Source of the DNA: Vibrio syngnathi
GTDB lineage: Bacteria > Pseudomonadota > Gammaproteobacteria > Enterobacterales > Vibrionaceae
Assembly: GCF_002119525.1 (NCBI RefSeq)
Contig: NZ_CP017916.1
Span: forward strand, 2,728,001 to 2,792,000
DNA length: 64,000 bases
Direction of reading: 5' to 3'
Below, piece by piece: positions 54,445 to 64,000 of this stretch; the stretch's first letter is position 1; each line of letters opens with the position of its first letter. The translations under genes and the position numbers were made by a program. A model generated the notes under the pieces. The model was not told the origin of the DNA and made no database searches. It saw nothing but the letters and a program-made list of their open reading frames with translations.

Positions 54445-55527
54445 TTAACGAACTTTCAGTGTCGCTAGACCAACCAATACTAATACCATTGAGATGATCC
54501 AAAAGCGCACGATTACACGTGGCTCCGGCCAACCTTTCAGTTCATAGTGGTGGTGAATTGGTGCCATGCGGAAAATACGCTGACCGCGCAATTTGTAAGA
54601 GCCCACCTGCAGTATCACTGACAAGGTCTCCATTACAAACACACCGCCCATGATAACCAGTACCAACTCTTGGCGAACTAACACCGCGATCACACCCAAT
54701 GCACCGCCAAGCGCTAGCGAGCCAACATCGCCCATGAATACTTGTGCAGGATAAGTGTTGAACCATAGGAAACCAAGTCCGGCACCCACGATTGCAGTAC
54801 ATACCACAACCAATTCAGAAGTGTATGGGATGTATGGGATATGTAAGTATGCCGCGAAGTTAACGTTACCTGTTGCCCAAGCAATCACAGCAAAACCAGC
54901 AGCAACCATAACCGTTGGCATAATCGCTAAACCATCTAGGCCGTCGGTTAGGTTTACCGCGTTACTGGTACCCACAATAACAAAGTACGTTAGTACGATG
55001 TACAATAAACCTAATTGTGGCATCACATCTTTAAAGAAAGGGACAACCAATTGAGTTGCTGCAGTATCATGCCCGTGAGCATACAGAGCAAATGCGACAA
55101 CTAAAGCAATCGCCGATTGCCAGAAGTACTTCCAGCGAGCGATCAAGCCGTCTGTATTTTTACGAACCACTTTACGGTAGTCATCAACAAAGCCAACCGC
55201 GCCATAACCAGCAAGTACAACTAATACAGCCCAAACATAAGGATTCGAGAGATCAGCCCACATCAATACCGTAATAATGATGGCAGCTAAGATCATCACT
55301 CCACCCATGGTTGGCGTACCACGTTTGCTGAAATGAGATTCAGGGCCGTCATTACGAACAACTTGGCCAATTTGTAGCATTTGCAGACGCTCAATTAAAC
55401 GAGGTCCCATCCACAGCGACAGACATAAAGCCGTCAAAATACTCGCGATTGCACGAAACGATAGGTATTCGAACAAACGGAAAAAAGAAAGGTGTGGCTG
55501 TAGTAGCTCTGCAAGCCAAATTATCAT
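54445..55527 (-). CDS. mraY: Phospho-N-acetylmuramoyl-pentapeptide transferase MraY
   Basis: Integral membrane enzyme that makes lipid I from UDP-MurNAc-pentapeptide and undecaprenyl phosphate. 360 residues, the same as E. coli, with about ten helices. Catalytic and metal residues lie in [19 protein letters not shown] and [13 protein letters not shown]; the late [13 protein letters not shown] is a MraY signature. Its start overlaps murF by four bases (55524-55527). Confidence 0.98.
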   Translation of the reverse strand: MIIWLAELLQPHLSFFRLFEYLSFRAIASILTALCLSLWMGPRLIERLQMLQIGQVVRNDGPESHFSKRGTPTMGGVMILAAIIITVLMWADLSNPYVWAVLVVLAGYGAVGFVDDYRKVVRKNTDGLIARWKYFWQSAIALVVAFALYAHGHDTAATQLVVPFFKDVMPQLGLLYIVLTYFVIVGTSNAVNLTDGLDGLAIMPTVMVAAGFAVIAWATGNVNFAAYLHIPYIPYTSELVVVCTAIVGAGLGFLWFNTYPAQVFMGDVGSLALGGALGVIAVLVRQELVLVIMGGVFVMETLSVILQVGSYKLRGQRIFRMAPIHHHYELKGWPEPRVIVRFWIISMVLVLVGLATLKVR

Positions 55528-56897
55528 GAAAAGTTCTCCTTTAAAGCAGTGGCTATTTTACTCATTCCTGCACTATTCGCGCCTTTTACCAATAAGGTAT
55601 GTGACGTGTTTTCTGGCAAGCTTAAGTGCTGCTCTATCTGCGCGATCATCGCTTGATGCGTAGTAAAGTGGGTGCCATTACAGACCTCACTAATCACCTT
55701 GGTATCATCACCGTAAGTAAGTACATGCTCAAAAGCGAATGGGGCAGCATATTCACCGACTTGACGGTGAAGTGCAAGACTTTCATCGCCTAATTCAGCC
55801 ATATTACCTAAAATTAACCAACGTTGACCTTTGAAGCTCGAGAGTAGCTTCGCTGCCGCCTTCATTGCTGGCACGCTGGCGTTGTAACTGTCATCTATCA
55901 GCTTAATATTCTGACTTAATTGTTGAACCTCAACTCGCCCTTTTACAGAGATCAGATTCGCTAAACCATTTTTCACCTCATCAAGCGTGGCGCCAAATTG
56001 GATGCTCAACGCCGCGGCTGCTAATGCATTCGCTACATTATGTTGACCGATGATACCAAGCTCAACAAACATTGAGCCTTGAGGTGTTTGCATATCAAAG
56101 CACGCTTCACCTTGCTCATTGATGTGAATATTCTTGGCAAAGTAATGCGCCGAGTTGTCGCTTTCTGAAAATGTCAGCACTGTTTTATCTGCAAGCACGT
56201 CATTCCAAAATTCACCACCATTGCTCTCTAGATTAACAATAGCAGTATCACCAACTGCAAGCCCTTGGAAGATTTCACCTTTCGCTTTTTTCACACCATT
56301 GATAGACCCAAAGCCTTCTAGGTGCGCTGCAGCTACGTTATTCACCAAGGCAACCTGTGGTTTCACGAGCTGCGTGGTGTAGGCGATTTCACCAATATGG
56401 TTAGCGCCTAATTCGATCACCGCATAGTCATCGCTTGGTTCACTGCGTAGCAAAGTCAAAGGCACACCAATATCATTATTGAAGTTACCTGCCGTAAACA
56501 GCACCTTGCCACGCTGTTGTAGAATACTTGCCACCATCTCTTTGACGGTCGTTTTGCCACAGCTGCCTGTAATCGCCATGGTTGGAACATTACATTGCTT
56601 ATGGATCCAAGCACTTAGCTGACCTAAAGCAAGTTTAGAGTCTTCAACAACAACTTGAGTAATATTTAGGTCAAGTTTTCGTTCGACTAATAACGCGCTC
56701 GCATTCGCCTCTACCGCTTGATTACAAAAGTCATGCGCATCAAAACGTTCGCCAACGAGAGCTACAAACAATGCGCCCTCTTCAACGGTTCGAGTGTCCG
56801 TAGAAACCGCATTAATGACACTATTGCTCGATTTGCCAGCCTCAATCAGCTGACCGCTCACCGCTGAACAAATCTGCTCGAGTGATACATCAATCAT
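55524..56897 (-). CDS. murF: UDP-MurNAc-tripeptide--D-Ala-D-Ala ligase
   Basis: Completes the pentapeptide precursor by adding D-alanyl-D-alanine. 457 residues. The ATP loop is [13 protein letters not shown]; the central domain has [12 protein letters not shown] and [11 protein letters not shown]; and the C-terminal [14 protein letters not shown] is typical. It overlaps both neighbours by four bases, with murE at 56894-56897. Its substrate D-Ala-D-Ala must come from a ligase outside this window, since ddlB is not in the cluster. Confidence 0.98.
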   Translation of the reverse strand: MIDVSLEQICSAVSGQLIEAGKSSNSVINAVSTDTRTVEEGALFVALVGERFDAHDFCNQAVEANASALLVERKLDLNITQVVVEDSKLALGQLSAWIHKQCNVPTMAITGSCGKTTVKEMVASILQQRGKVLFTAGNFNNDIGVPLTLLRSEPSDDYAVIELGANHIGEIAYTTQLVKPQVALVNNVAAAHLEGFGSINGVKKAKGEIFQGLAVGDTAIVNLESNGGEFWNDVLADKTVLTFSESDNSAHYFAKNIHINEQGEACFDMQTPQGSMFVELGIIGQHNVANALAAAALSIQFGATLDEVKNGLANLISVKGRVEVQQLSQNIKLIDDSYNASVPAMKAAAKLLSSFKGQRWLILGNMAELGDESLALHRQVGEYAAPFAFEHVLTYGDDTKVISEVCNGTHFTTHQAMIAQIEQHLSLPENTSHTLLVKGANSAGMSKIATALKENFS

Positions 56898-58381
56898 TGT
56901 GAAATACCTAAAAGTTGTAGCGCAGACTCTCGGTCTGAGTAATGGATCGTTTCGTCTTTCAATACTTGGTAATCCTCATGGCCTTTACCAGCCAGAAGAA
57001 TAATGTCATTGCTGTCTGCTTGCTCAAGCGCAAACTTAACGGCTTGATAGCGATCGTGTTCGACGAACGCAGATTCAGGTTCTCTTAAGCCAGCCAGCAT
57101 GTCTTTAACAATCAGTGCCGGGTCTTCGCTGCGAGGGTTGTCATCTGAAATAATGATTTTATCGGCGAACTGCTCTGCGGTTATCGCCATCATTGGTCTT
57201 TTCCCGGTGTCACGATCTCCGCCACAACCAAAAATTGCCCACAATTGTCCAGAGCAATGTACACGTAGTGCTGCCAATGCTTTCTCTAGCGCATCGGGCG
57301 TATGAGCGTAATCAACAACCAACTTTGCTTTGTTCGGCACTTGGAAAAGCTCCATACGGCCAATCACAGGTTGAAGCTGAGGCGCAGTGTCGACCAAGGT
57401 TTGCTTGTCGATACCCAACGAAAGCAAAGTCGCAAAAGCAACCAGTACGTTTGATGCGTTGAACTGACCAATCAGTGGAACAGAAAGCTTCCCTTGCCCC
57501 CAACTACCATCAAACGACATCTGAATACCCGTTTCAGCATAAGCAACGTCAGATGCCCATACCGATTGTTGATAGCCCGTTAGCGGTGACAATGAAACGG
57601 CTATCGCATTGGATAAATCTGACATCCAAGCCTTGCCTACCTTATCATCGACATTGATGACCGCCTGCTTGCATTTGTGCTCAGTAAACAGGCTCTTCTT
57701 AGCCAAAGCGTACTCTTCCATCGTGCCATGGTAATCAAGATGATCACGACTCAGATTAGTAAATACACCAACCTCAAAGTCCAAAGCCTTTACACGACCT
57801 TGCACCAAACCATGAGATGAGATTTCCATCGCAGTATAAACTGCACTTTCCTCAGCCAACTCGCTCAGTGTGCGTTGTATTTCAATCGCGCTGCCTGTGG
57901 TATTAGCCGCTGTTTTTAGGTTATCTAAGAAGCCATTACCCGTGGTGCCCATAACCGCAGAACGTTGGCCGACCAAATCAAGCCACTGAGCAATCAATTG
58001 GGTAATGGTAGTTTTGCCATTGGTGCCGGTAACACCAATCAATTTGGTCGATTGAGAAGAATAGATACGACCAGCCAGTTCAGAGAGAATTGAATCGAGC
58101 TCTGCTACATAAACCACTGGCACTGAGTCAAACCACTCGACCAAACCATGAGCTTTGTCATCGCCAGCTTGTGCAATGACGGCTTTCGCGCCTTGAGATA
58201 CCGCTTTGTCGATAAAACGACGACCATCAACAGCATGTCCGATTACGGCAACAAAAATATCACCTTCCTTGATGTTACGGCTATCCAACTCCAATTGCTC
58301 AACAGCAATCGCATCTAGCTCAAGTGAACTAAAGTCCCCCCAAGGAGAAAGTAAAGATGACAGCGTAAGGCTATTACTCAT
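56894..58381 (-). CDS. murE: UDP-MurNAc-dipeptide--meso-diaminopimelate ligase
   Basis: Adds the third residue of the stem peptide. 495 residues. The ATP loop is [13 protein letters not shown]. The motif DNPRSEDP (late third) selects meso-diaminopimelate rather than lysine, as expected of a Gram-negative wall, and ties the gene functionally to dapB in this window. It lies 18 bases after ftsI. Confidence 0.98.
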   Translation of the reverse strand: MSNSLTLSSLLSPWGDFSSLELDAIAVEQLELDSRNIKEGDIFVAVIGHAVDGRRFIDKAVSQGAKAVIAQAGDDKAHGLVEWFDSVPVVYVAELDSILSELAGRIYSSQSTKLIGVTGTNGKTTITQLIAQWLDLVGQRSAVMGTTGNGFLDNLKTAANTTGSAIEIQRTLSELAEESAVYTAMEISSHGLVQGRVKALDFEVGVFTNLSRDHLDYHGTMEEYALAKKSLFTEHKCKQAVINVDDKVGKAWMSDLSNAIAVSLSPLTGYQQSVWASDVAYAETGIQMSFDGSWGQGKLSVPLIGQFNASNVLVAFATLLSLGIDKQTLVDTAPQLQPVIGRMELFQVPNKAKLVVDYAHTPDALEKALAALRVHCSGQLWAIFGCGGDRDTGKRPMMAITAEQFADKIIISDDNPRSEDPALIVKDMLAGLREPESAFVEHDRYQAVKFALEQADSNDIILLAGKGHEDYQVLKDETIHYSDRESALQLLGISQ

Positions 58382-58399
58382 ATTGAATCCTGATTGTCT

Positions 58400-60157
58400 C
58401 TATTCTTGAAACTTGTTTTCATCAGCAGGGACATTGAGTATTTGCAGTGCCCCCTTCATGATTTCAGAAAAAACCGGGGCAGCAACTGAACCGCCATAGT
58501 AAAGGTCACCTTGCGGCTCATTGACTACGACAACCAGAGCTACTCTTGGATCGCTAACGGGAGCAAAACCCGACGTGATAGCAATATACTCATCACTATA
58601 GCCACCCGCCGCGGCTTTACGAGATGTACCCGTTTTTGCCGCAACTCGATAACCCGGAACAGCGGCTCTGGTTGCCGTTCCGCCCTTTTGAGTCACGCCT
58701 TCTAACATTTTAAGTACCATCTCTGCATTTTCACGTTTGATGATCTGCTTTGAGAAATCTTGGTCGTTGCTTTTGATGATATGAATCGGTTCATACATAC
58801 CTTTGTTGGCTAACGTTGCATAAGCATGAGCCAACTGAAGCGGGGTCACAGCTAAGCCATAACCGAACGATAGCGTCGCGATTTCGAACTTGGACCAACG
58901 GCGACGGTTAGGGAAAATACCACTCGTTTCACCCACGAGATTTAGCCCAGACATTTCGCCTAAACCAACCGAACTGTACATACCAAGCAAGGCTTCAAGT
59001 GGCATATCAAGCGCTAACTTCGCCACACCGATGTTACTTGATTTTTTAAGGATCAAGGCTAAATCAGCTTTACCGACTTTAGAAGTATCACGTACTCGGC
59101 TACCTCCAATTTGCATGATGCCATTACCCGTATCAATAATAGACTTCGCATCAGCCGTACCATTTTCCAATGCGGCGAGCACCACAAAAGGTTTCACTGT
59201 TGAGCCGGGCTCCATAGCATCGGTCAGCACGCGGTTTCGCATTTTAAAGCTTTGTAAATCAGAGCGGTTGTTCGGGTTGTAAGACGGTGCATTGACCATG
59301 GCTAACACAGCGCCCGTTTTCACATCGAGCAGTACAGCAGAGCCTGAGGTCGCTTTATGATCGGCCACCGCTTGCTTGATCGCTCGGTAGGCGATCGCCT
59401 GCAGTCGTTGATCTATGGTAAGTTCTAGTGGTTTGCCTTCTTCGCGTTCTTCTAACGCAATATTTTCGACAACGCGTCCGTAGCGATCTTTACGAATCGT
59501 TCGCTTGCCCGCTTCGCCCGTGAGCCATTTGTCGTAACTGCGTTCAACCCCTTCCAGGCCGTGCCCATCAATTCCGGTCACACCGATAAGGTGTGCACTG
59601 ACTTCACCTGCGGGGTAGTAACGTCGAGATTCCGCTTTCAGGCCAACACCCACCAGCTTAAGCTCACGGATGTACTTAGCCATCGCAGGGCTAACTTGTC
59701 TTTGTAGATAAATAAATCGACGGGATTTGTTGCTAGAGATCTTATCGATCATTGATTGTCGCTGTAGGCCAAGTACATCGGCTAATGCATACCAACGATC
59801 AATCTGAGCCATACCATTTTTATCGAAAATCGTTTTGGGGTCGGCCCATACCGCTTCAACGGGAACACTCACAGCAAGCGGTTCGCCATTACGGTCAGAG
59901 ATAATACCGCGAGCAGAAGGAATAGCCTTAACACGTACCGAGCGAAGATCGCCCTGACGGATTAAGTTATCGGGTTCAATAATTTGGATGTAAGCCACAC
60001 GACCAACGAGTGCAGCAAAGGCAAGAAACACGAAAGCAATAACGACGTTGAAACGCCATTTAATAAGAATTGGATCCGAATCCTCTTCGCTCTTCACTCG
60101 CTCTTTCGTTGATTTCTTAACGGGTTTAGCGGGTGCTTTTTCCTTTTTACCGGTCAT
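58400..60157 (-). CDS. ftsI: Septal transpeptidase FtsI (PBP3)
   Basis: Class B penicillin-binding protein that cross-links septal peptidoglycan. 585 residues: a Lys-rich cytoplasmic tail, a transmembrane helix (about 37-57), the PBP dimerisation domain (for example IPSARGIISDRNGEPLAVS), and a transpeptidase domain with the three active-site motifs STVK (Ser319), SSN (373-375) and KTGT (508-511). The cytoplasmic tail has more lysines and prolines than I recall for E. coli. It overlaps ftsL by four bases. Confidence 0.98.
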   Translation of the reverse strand: MTGKKEKAPAKPVKKSTKERVKSEEDSDPILIKWRFNVVIAFVFLAFAALVGRVAYIQIIEPDNLIRQGDLRSVRVKAIPSARGIISDRNGEPLAVSVPVEAVWADPKTIFDKNGMAQIDRWYALADVLGLQRQSMIDKISSNKSRRFIYLQRQVSPAMAKYIRELKLVGVGLKAESRRYYPAGEVSAHLIGVTGIDGHGLEGVERSYDKWLTGEAGKRTIRKDRYGRVVENIALEEREEGKPLELTIDQRLQAIAYRAIKQAVADHKATSGSAVLLDVKTGAVLAMVNAPSYNPNNRSDLQSFKMRNRVLTDAMEPGSTVKPFVVLAALENGTADAKSIIDTGNGIMQIGGSRVRDTSKVGKADLALILKKSSNIGVAKLALDMPLEALLGMYSSVGLGEMSGLNLVGETSGIFPNRRRWSKFEIATLSFGYGLAVTPLQLAHAYATLANKGMYEPIHIIKSNDQDFSKQIIKRENAEMVLKMLEGVTQKGGTATRAAVPGYRVAAKTGTSRKAAAGGYSDEYIAITSGFAPVSDPRVALVVVVNEPQGDLYYGGSVAAPVFSEIMKGALQILNVPADENKFQE

Positions 60158-60471
60158 TTCAGTGTGATCACAACTTCTTTGTCAGAGTCTGGACGTTTCA
60201 TGTCTAGCTCTCTTTTTGCCGATGCTTGAACGCGGCTATGTTCAGCCAGAGCCGTCTCTTCAAGCATTAAATTTCGCCACTCATCATCAAGCTGTTCCCG
60301 CTCCACCAATGCCATGTCTTTTTGCGTAATCGCCTGACGTGATACATGTGTCGTAAGAACGACCCCCATCGCACTCGCAAAGATGCAGATAAGAAGCCCC
60401 AATGGGACTTTACCCACGGAGATCAAATCAAGAAATATTATCTTGGCTAAGTTGGGTTTGGAGGTCTTCAT
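60154..60471 (-). CDS. ftsL: Cell division protein FtsL
   Basis: Small bitopic divisome protein that, with FtsB and FtsQ, activates FtsWI. 105 residues: a cytoplasmic N-terminus, one helix (about 21-41, PLGLLICIFASAMGVVLTT) and a periplasmic coiled coil (about 50-95) with heptad leucines. The sequence is poorly conserved between genera, as is usual, but position and architecture are decisive. It starts three bases after rsmH. Confidence 0.95.
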   Translation of the reverse strand: MKTSKPNLAKIIFLDLISVGKVPLGLLICIFASAMGVVLTTHVSRQAITQKDMALVEREQLDDEWRNLMLEETALAEHSRVQASAKRELDMKRPDSDKEVVITLK

Positions 60472-60474
60472 TGA

Positions 60475-61425
60475 CTATAGCTTTTCTGCGATTCGTAGTA
60501 CTGAACTGCGCGAACGAGTATTCTCATCCACTTCATCTTTAGAAGGCTTGATCGCTTTACCAATTGGTTTCAGATCGGCACTGCCTAACGCTTTAATTTG
60601 GTCTTCTGTTAGCGGTAAACCGTGAGGAACTTGTGGACCTTGGCTCTCTTTACGGATAAAGCGCTTCACCATACGGTCTTCAAGCGAGTGGAAACTGATA
60701 ACAGAGATACGACCTTGAGGAGCCAGAATACTCGCTGCTCCTTTCAGTGCAGTATCGATCTCTTCCAGTTCACTGTTAATGTAGATACGGAATGCTTGGA
60801 AAGCACGTGTTGCTGGGTGTTTTTTCTCTTTGAAGCTTTTTGGAGCGACATCAGAGATAAGCTTAGCCAACTGGCCAGTGCGCGTTAGCGGTTCGTTCTC
60901 TTCATTCTCTTGATAAGCAATGATGCCTTTCGCGATACGACGAGCGTGTTTGTCTTCACCGAACTCACGAATAACCCATGTGATGTCATCAAGATCAGCT
61001 TCAACCAACCACTGGGAAACAGGAATGCCGGTTGTTGGATCCATACGCATATCAAGCGGGCCATCTTTCATGAAACTAAAGCCACGCTCAGCGTCATCCA
61101 ACTGTGGTGAAGAAACACCTAGATCCAGTAAAACACCATCCACTTGACCGACTAAGTCATAACGCTCTGCATATTCAGCCATACCTGAGAACGGGCCATG
61201 AATAATCGTAAAACGAGGGTCATCAATTTTTTGTGCTTCTGCAATCGCTTGTGGATCGCGGTCAATACTAAAGAGTCTTCCATTCTCGCCCAGTTTAGAC
61301 AGGATTGTACGGCTGTGACCACCACGGCCAAAAGTACCATCGATGTAGGTACCGTCAGGTTTGATCGCAAGTCCGTCAATAGATTCGTTAAGCAATACTG
61401 AAATATGTTTGAATGCTTCTGTCAT
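60475..61425 (-). CDS. rsmH: 16S rRNA m4C1402 methyltransferase RsmH
   Basis: SAM-dependent methyltransferase acting on N4 of C1402 in the ribosomal P site (formerly MraW). 316 residues. Motif I is [35 protein letters not shown] and [13 protein letters not shown] are family blocks. It is the first gene of the division cluster here: the region upstream (61426-61609) is non-coding and holds no mraZ. RsmI, which methylates the same nucleotide, is encoded nearby at 62271. Confidence 0.98.
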   Translation of the reverse strand: MTEAFKHISVLLNESIDGLAIKPDGTYIDGTFGRGGHSRTILSKLGENGRLFSIDRDPQAIAEAQKIDDPRFTIIHGPFSGMAEYAERYDLVGQVDGVLLDLGVSSPQLDDAERGFSFMKDGPLDMRMDPTTGIPVSQWLVEADLDDITWVIREFGEDKHARRIAKGIIAYQENEENEPLTRTGQLAKLISDVAPKSFKEKKHPATRAFQAFRIYINSELEEIDTALKGAASILAPQGRISVISFHSLEDRMVKRFIRKESQGPQVPHGLPLTEDQIKALGSADLKPIGKAIKPSKDEVDENTRSRSSVLRIAEKL

Positions 61426-61571
61426 AGTCTTCTCAGTGAGTGGATTGAGCCATTAGTTCGGCAATAATTTGTTCTATTAACGTTTTAGTGTACTGATTTC
61501 ACGCTGTATCTCCACCATATTGTGTATAGGCATTTGGAATTTTTGACCCAAGCTTATATCAGGGTGAAAGA

Positions 61572-61601
61572 TTTTAAGGAAATCTAAATAATTTACGTCA
61601 A
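61572..61601 (-). promoter_or_regulatory. Candidate promoter for the division cluster
   Basis: On the minus strand TTGACG (61596-61601), an 18-base spacer and TTAAAA (61572-61577) lie about 145 bases before rsmH and just after the rnpB terminator. It is the best sigma-70-like match in the gap. Confidence 0.5.
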
Positions 61602-61609
61602 TATAAAGC

Positions 61610-61645
61610 AAAAAACCCATCACTACGGTTAAGTAATGATGGGTT
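61610..61645 (-). terminator. Rho-independent terminator after rnpB
   Basis: AACCCATCACTAC (61614-61626) pairs with GTAATGATGGGTT (61633-61645), with one G-U in RNA. On the minus strand it runs into a T tract (complement of A at 61610-61615). Confidence 0.9.
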
Positions 61646-61654
61646 CTTTATATA

Positions 61655-62095
61655 GGTGGAGTTGACACATACGCCGGGTTCTGTTCCGCTTGCGCGGCGG
61701 TAACCATTCGTCTAGGCCTGCAATCGCTCACAGGCTCAAGCAATCTACCCGCCCCCATACGCGAGCAACGCAATGTGAGGGCCTATTTGATCTTGCTCCG
61801 GGTGGAGTTTACCTTGCTACGAACTGTTGCCAGTCGCACGGTGCGCTCTTACCGCACCCTTTCAGCCTTACCTGTGCCCCTTCCGAAGAAATGAGGCCAT
61901 CGGCGGTCTTCTCTCTGCTGCACTTGTCGTGGGCTCGCGCCCCCCAGACGTTATCTGGCACCCTGCTCTATGGAGCCCGGACGTTCCTCCCCTCTACCAG
62001 TCTCCCGAAGGACTTCAACGTCAGTTTCCCGAAGGACCTCAACGTCAGTCTCCCGAAGGACATCAGCAAAGCAGCGATTACCCGTTCAACTCCGC
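61655..62095 (-). ncRNA. rnpB: RNase P RNA, class A, with an expanded P3 region
   Basis: Catalytic RNA that matures the 5' ends of tRNAs. The ends pair as P1 (GGAGTTGA near 62093 with TCAACTCC near 61658). The conserved core is evident: GAGGGGAGGAACGTCCGGGC, GGTGCCAGATAACG, GAAAGGGTGCGGTAAGAGCG, GGTAAACTCCACCCGGAGC and AACAGAACCCGGCGTATG. In the P4 pairing C (61983) opposite G (61672) replaces the A-U pair I recall from E. coli, a compensated change. At about 440 nt it exceeds the 377 nt of E. coli, largely from a 24-base unit present three times at 61998-62069. A plus-strand frame of 139 codons here is spurious. Ends are approximate. Confidence 0.95.
61998..62069. repeat. 24-bp unit x3 inside rnpB (P3 region)
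   Basis: Three units start at 61998, 62022 and 62046, each 24 bases. Each begins CAG(T)(C/T)TCCCGAAGGAC on the plus strand. In the RNA each copy contains UCC-UUCG-GGA, a short stem capped by the very stable C(UUCG)G loop, followed by (A/G)ACUGACGUUGA. Units 1 and 2 differ at two positions; unit 3 diverges only in its last third, where it joins the P3 stem. Confidence 0.9.
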
Positions 62096-62100
62096 GGAGA

Positions 62101-62129
62101 ATTGTATAGAGATTAGTGAGCAGTGTCTA
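62101..62129 (-). promoter_or_regulatory. rnpB promoter
   Basis: On the minus strand TAGACA (62124-62129), exactly 17 bases, then TACAAT (62101-62106). The predicted start, near 62094, coincides with the P1 5' end of the RNase P RNA. Confidence 0.8.
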
Positions 62130-62190
62130 GCGAGATCACAAATATGCTGCAAACACTTGAGTAAATGAATGAATTTCACACAATTCAGGC

Positions 62191-62227
62191 AAAAAAAAGA
62201 GGAATAACGGTAATACCATCATTCCTC
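62191..62227 (-). terminator. Rho-independent terminator after rsmI
   Basis: GAGGAAT (62199-62205) pairs with ATTCCTC (62221-62227), with an inner GGTAATACC self-complementary segment. Eight T follow on the minus strand (complement of A at 62191-62198). Confidence 0.85.
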
Positions 62228-62270
62228 AGAAGCTTTTTCAGTAGAGGGCTTCTACAATATAAAGCGCAAT

Positions 62271-63137
62271 CTAGTTGTCTAGATGCTCTAAGCCCCACTT
62301 ATATAACGCGTTCTTTTTCAAGTTGTAGATTTCTGCCGTCATCGCTGCCGCTTTTTTAAGGGGTAGTTCTTTGGTTAGGATACCCAGCGTGCGAGTTGCT
62401 TCATCTGGTAGTTCTGTAGTCGCCTCTTCACGGTGACCATGAATCAGCAGCACCATCTCACCGCGCTTACGGTTCGAATCTTCTTCAATCCACTCAATAA
62501 GCTCACCGAGTGGCAACCCTTGAATGGTTTCGAATGTTTTAGTCAGCTCACGCGCCAACACAACTTCACGGTCTGGGCCTAAGATCTCAAGCATGTCTTG
62601 TAGAGAATCAGTAATACGGTGCGGTGATTCGTAGAAGATACAAGTACGCTCTGCTTTTGCGATCTCTAAGAACTTATCTTTGCGACCCTTACTCTTTGGT
62701 GGCAAGAAGCCTTCAAAGCTAAAGCGATCCGACGGTAAACCAGAAGCACTTAACGCAGTAATCACTGCACAAGCACCAGGAAGTGGCACAACTCTCACAC
62801 CCGCTTGACGACATTGTGAAACAAGATGGTAACCTGGGTCACTGATTAAAGGAGTACCCGCATCAGAGACTAATGCGATAGACTGACCTTCTAATAACCT
62901 TTCGACTAGAACTTGCGCTTTAGTTTGTTCATTATGATCATGTAAAGCGAACGTTCTGGTTGATATATTGAAGTGAGCAAGCAGCTTACCCGTGTGGCGT
63001 GTGTCTTCAGCTGCAATAACATCGACACTTGATAAAATTTCAATTGCTCTTTGAGTGATATCTCCCAAATTTCCGATTGGGGTTGGCACAATATAGAGAG
63101 TTGGGCTCTCTGTGAGCAAGGTTTTGTTATCTGTCAT
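62271..63137 (-). CDS. rsmI: 16S rRNA 2'-O-ribose C1402 methyltransferase RsmI
   Basis: Adds the 2'-O-methyl group to C1402, the nucleotide whose base RsmH modifies. 288 residues of the tetrapyrrole-methylase fold: [18 protein letters not shown] at the start, [32 protein letters not shown] (SAM-binding proline loop) and IFYESPHRI. It is divergent from lpoA with a 61-base gap, matching the E. coli yraL/lpoA arrangement, and is followed by rnpB. Confidence 0.98.
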   Translation of the reverse strand: MTDNKTLLTESPTLYIVPTPIGNLGDITQRAIEILSSVDVIAAEDTRHTGKLLAHFNISTRTFALHDHNEQTKAQVLVERLLEGQSIALVSDAGTPLISDPGYHLVSQCRQAGVRVVPLPGACAVITALSASGLPSDRFSFEGFLPPKSKGRKDKFLEIAKAERTCIFYESPHRITDSLQDMLEILGPDREVVLARELTKTFETIQGLPLGELIEWIEEDSNRKRGEMVLLIHGHREEATTELPDEATRTLGILTKELPLKKAAAMTAEIYNLKKNALYKWGLEHLDN

Positions 63138-63198
63138 TTGTTTACCATCACTTCAACGATTAATATAGATACAAATTTATACGGAATTTAAAGAACTC

Positions 63199-64000
63199 AT
63201 GGCAACGATGAACCATAAGAGACTCAGTGTACCACGCTTACTCACTCCAATTGCATTAGCAATTACATTGGCGGCTTGTTCTTCAGGTCCTCAAGCACCA
63301 ACGCGTGTTGATATTACACTCGATCCAGCGCAATCAACTGAAAGTTACATGATGCAGGCGGATAGTAGCAAAGGAAGTCTACAAAACGACTGGTTAATCA
63401 TGGCGCTTAAGGCTTCTGTGCAAGCTGGAAAAACAGATCAAGCGACTCTGCTTATCAAACGCTTAGCAAAACAAGAACTGAGCGAAGTTCAACAAGCAGA
63501 ATGGCAATTAGCTCGCGCTCAACTGCTGGTGAATAACTCGCAACCGCAGCAAGCTTACAGCCAGCTGAACTTTCAACCTTGGTGGAAGCTTCCTAACGAG
63601 CAGTGGAAAGATTATCACGAGCTACGCGCTAACATTTCTGAAATGCAAAGCGAGTATTTTGAAGCGAGCCGTGAGTTAGTCCTTTATTCTGAATACCTGG
63701 ACGCTAGCGACGAAAGCCAACAGCAGACTGCCGACCGTATTTGGCAGAACCTGAATAGCTACTCTCAGTATGAAATTTTAGAGCTTAAGACTTCTCCTAC
63801 AGAAGATGTTCTAGCCGGTTGGCTACAGCTCGCTATTTACATGAAGACGCTGAACTCTAACCTTCCAGATCTACAAACAACCCTGTCCGATTGGCTAGCT
63901 GAAAACCCTCGCCATCCTGCAGCGACATACACACCTCAGGCAATCACTGACATATTGGCGCTAGAGATCAGCAAACCAACTAGCACTGTGCTATTACTAC
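63199..64000 (+). CDS. lpoA: Penicillin-binding protein activator LpoA, 3' end cut by window
   Basis: Outer-membrane lipoprotein that reaches through the periplasm to activate PBP1A. The frame is open from the ATG at 63199-63201 to base 64000 (267 codons), and the family is about 570-690 residues, so only the N-terminal TPR-like half is here. The signal peptide ends in LAACSS, a lipobox with Cys27; an ATG three codons on (63208) would also serve. The rest is helical, with repeats rich in Gln, Ala and Leu (WQLARAQLLVNNSQPQQAY). It complements the peptidoglycan genes upstream. Confidence 0.93.
   Translation, partial: MATMNHKRLSVPRLLTPIALAITLAACSSGPQAPTRVDITLDPAQSTESYMMQADSSKGSLQNDWLIMALKASVQAGKTDQATLLIKRLAKQELSEVQQAEWQLARAQLLVNNSQPQQAYSQLNFQPWWKLPNEQWKDYHELRANISEMQSEYFEASRELVLYSEYLDASDESQQQTADRIWQNLNSYSQYEILELKTSPTEDVLAGWLQLAIYMKTLNSNLPDLQTTLSDWLAENPRHPAATYTPQAITDILALEISKPTSTVLLL

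Noticed and set aside
61426..61571. Remnant of mraZ or a 13-codon frame before rsmH
   Set aside because: No MraZ-like words in any frame; the short frame lacks a ribosome binding site.
61690..62109. Coding sequence of 139 codons
   Set aside because: It runs on the strand opposite to RNase P RNA, and its repeated peptide words simply reflect the 24-bp RNA repeat.

Overview
The window is a stretch of core chromosome from a gammaproteobacterium of the family Vibrionaceae, most likely a marine Vibrio of the Splendidus group. This rests on gene content, protein similarity recalled from memory and the neighbourhoods: ung/nfo/grcA; arcA and arcB side by side; two glutamate synthase operons in tandem; mtnN-btuF-yadS; and the division and cell-wall cluster next to rnpB, rsmI and lpoA. 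I see no phage, transposase, integron, CRISPR array or tRNA. Nearly all of the DNA is vertically inherited housekeeping sequence, so the novelty is in the gaps between genes.

Layout. 1-2.7 kb: ung (cut by the window edge), a short unrecognised gene with its own terminator, nfo, and the FNR-type grcA. 2.7-7.7 kb: thrL-thrABC on the minus strand with a classic attenuator. 7.9-16.3 kb: an unknown exported protein, an RraA-family protein, arcA (+), a lipoprotein, arcB (-), a PAS-GGDEF diguanylate cyclase and yhcC. 16.8-29.2 kb: gltB1-gltD1, of a type resembling the Bacillus enzymes, then gltB2-gltD2, of the enterobacterial type. 29.3-34.9 kb: a DUF1499 lipoprotein, mtnN, a degenerate CbiB-like membrane protein, btuF, yadS, and a LysR regulator convergent with a TSUP transporter. 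35.1-45.7 kb (all minus): carB, carA, dapB, mutT, secA, lpxC. 45.8-61.4 kb (all minus): ftsZ, ftsA, ftsQ, murC, murG, ftsW, murD, mraY, murF, murE, ftsI, ftsL, rsmH. 61.6-64.0 kb: rnpB, rsmI, and divergent lpoA (cut by the window edge).

How it works together. The minus-strand block from rsmH to lpxC makes the cytoplasmic and lipid-linked peptidoglycan precursors, the septal synthase pair FtsW/FtsI, the divisome core and the first committed lipid A enzyme. LpoA at the right edge activates a peptidoglycan polymerase. ArcA/ArcB and FNR-like sites upstream of arcA and grcA point to respiratory control. thrABC, dapB, carAB and the two GOGAT operons are amino-acid, pyrimidine and nitrogen metabolism. 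mtnN recycles S-adenosyl-methionine by-products, and btuF with its neighbours handles vitamin B12.

The observations most worth a second look are: (1) a 24-bp unit present three times inside the P3 region of RNase P RNA, each copy carrying a C(UUCG)G loop; (2) a 42-codon gene at 826-954 with a consensus ribosome binding site that can pair with its own leader and a terminator behind it; (3) short tandem arrays, 17 bp x 7 after arcA and 20 bp x 4 before arcB; (4) an inverted pair of roughly 40-bp palindromic repeats and a separate 84-nt palindrome between secA and mutT; (5) the two non-equivalent GOGAT operons. mraZ, ddlB and secM are absent from the places they hold in Escherichia coli.
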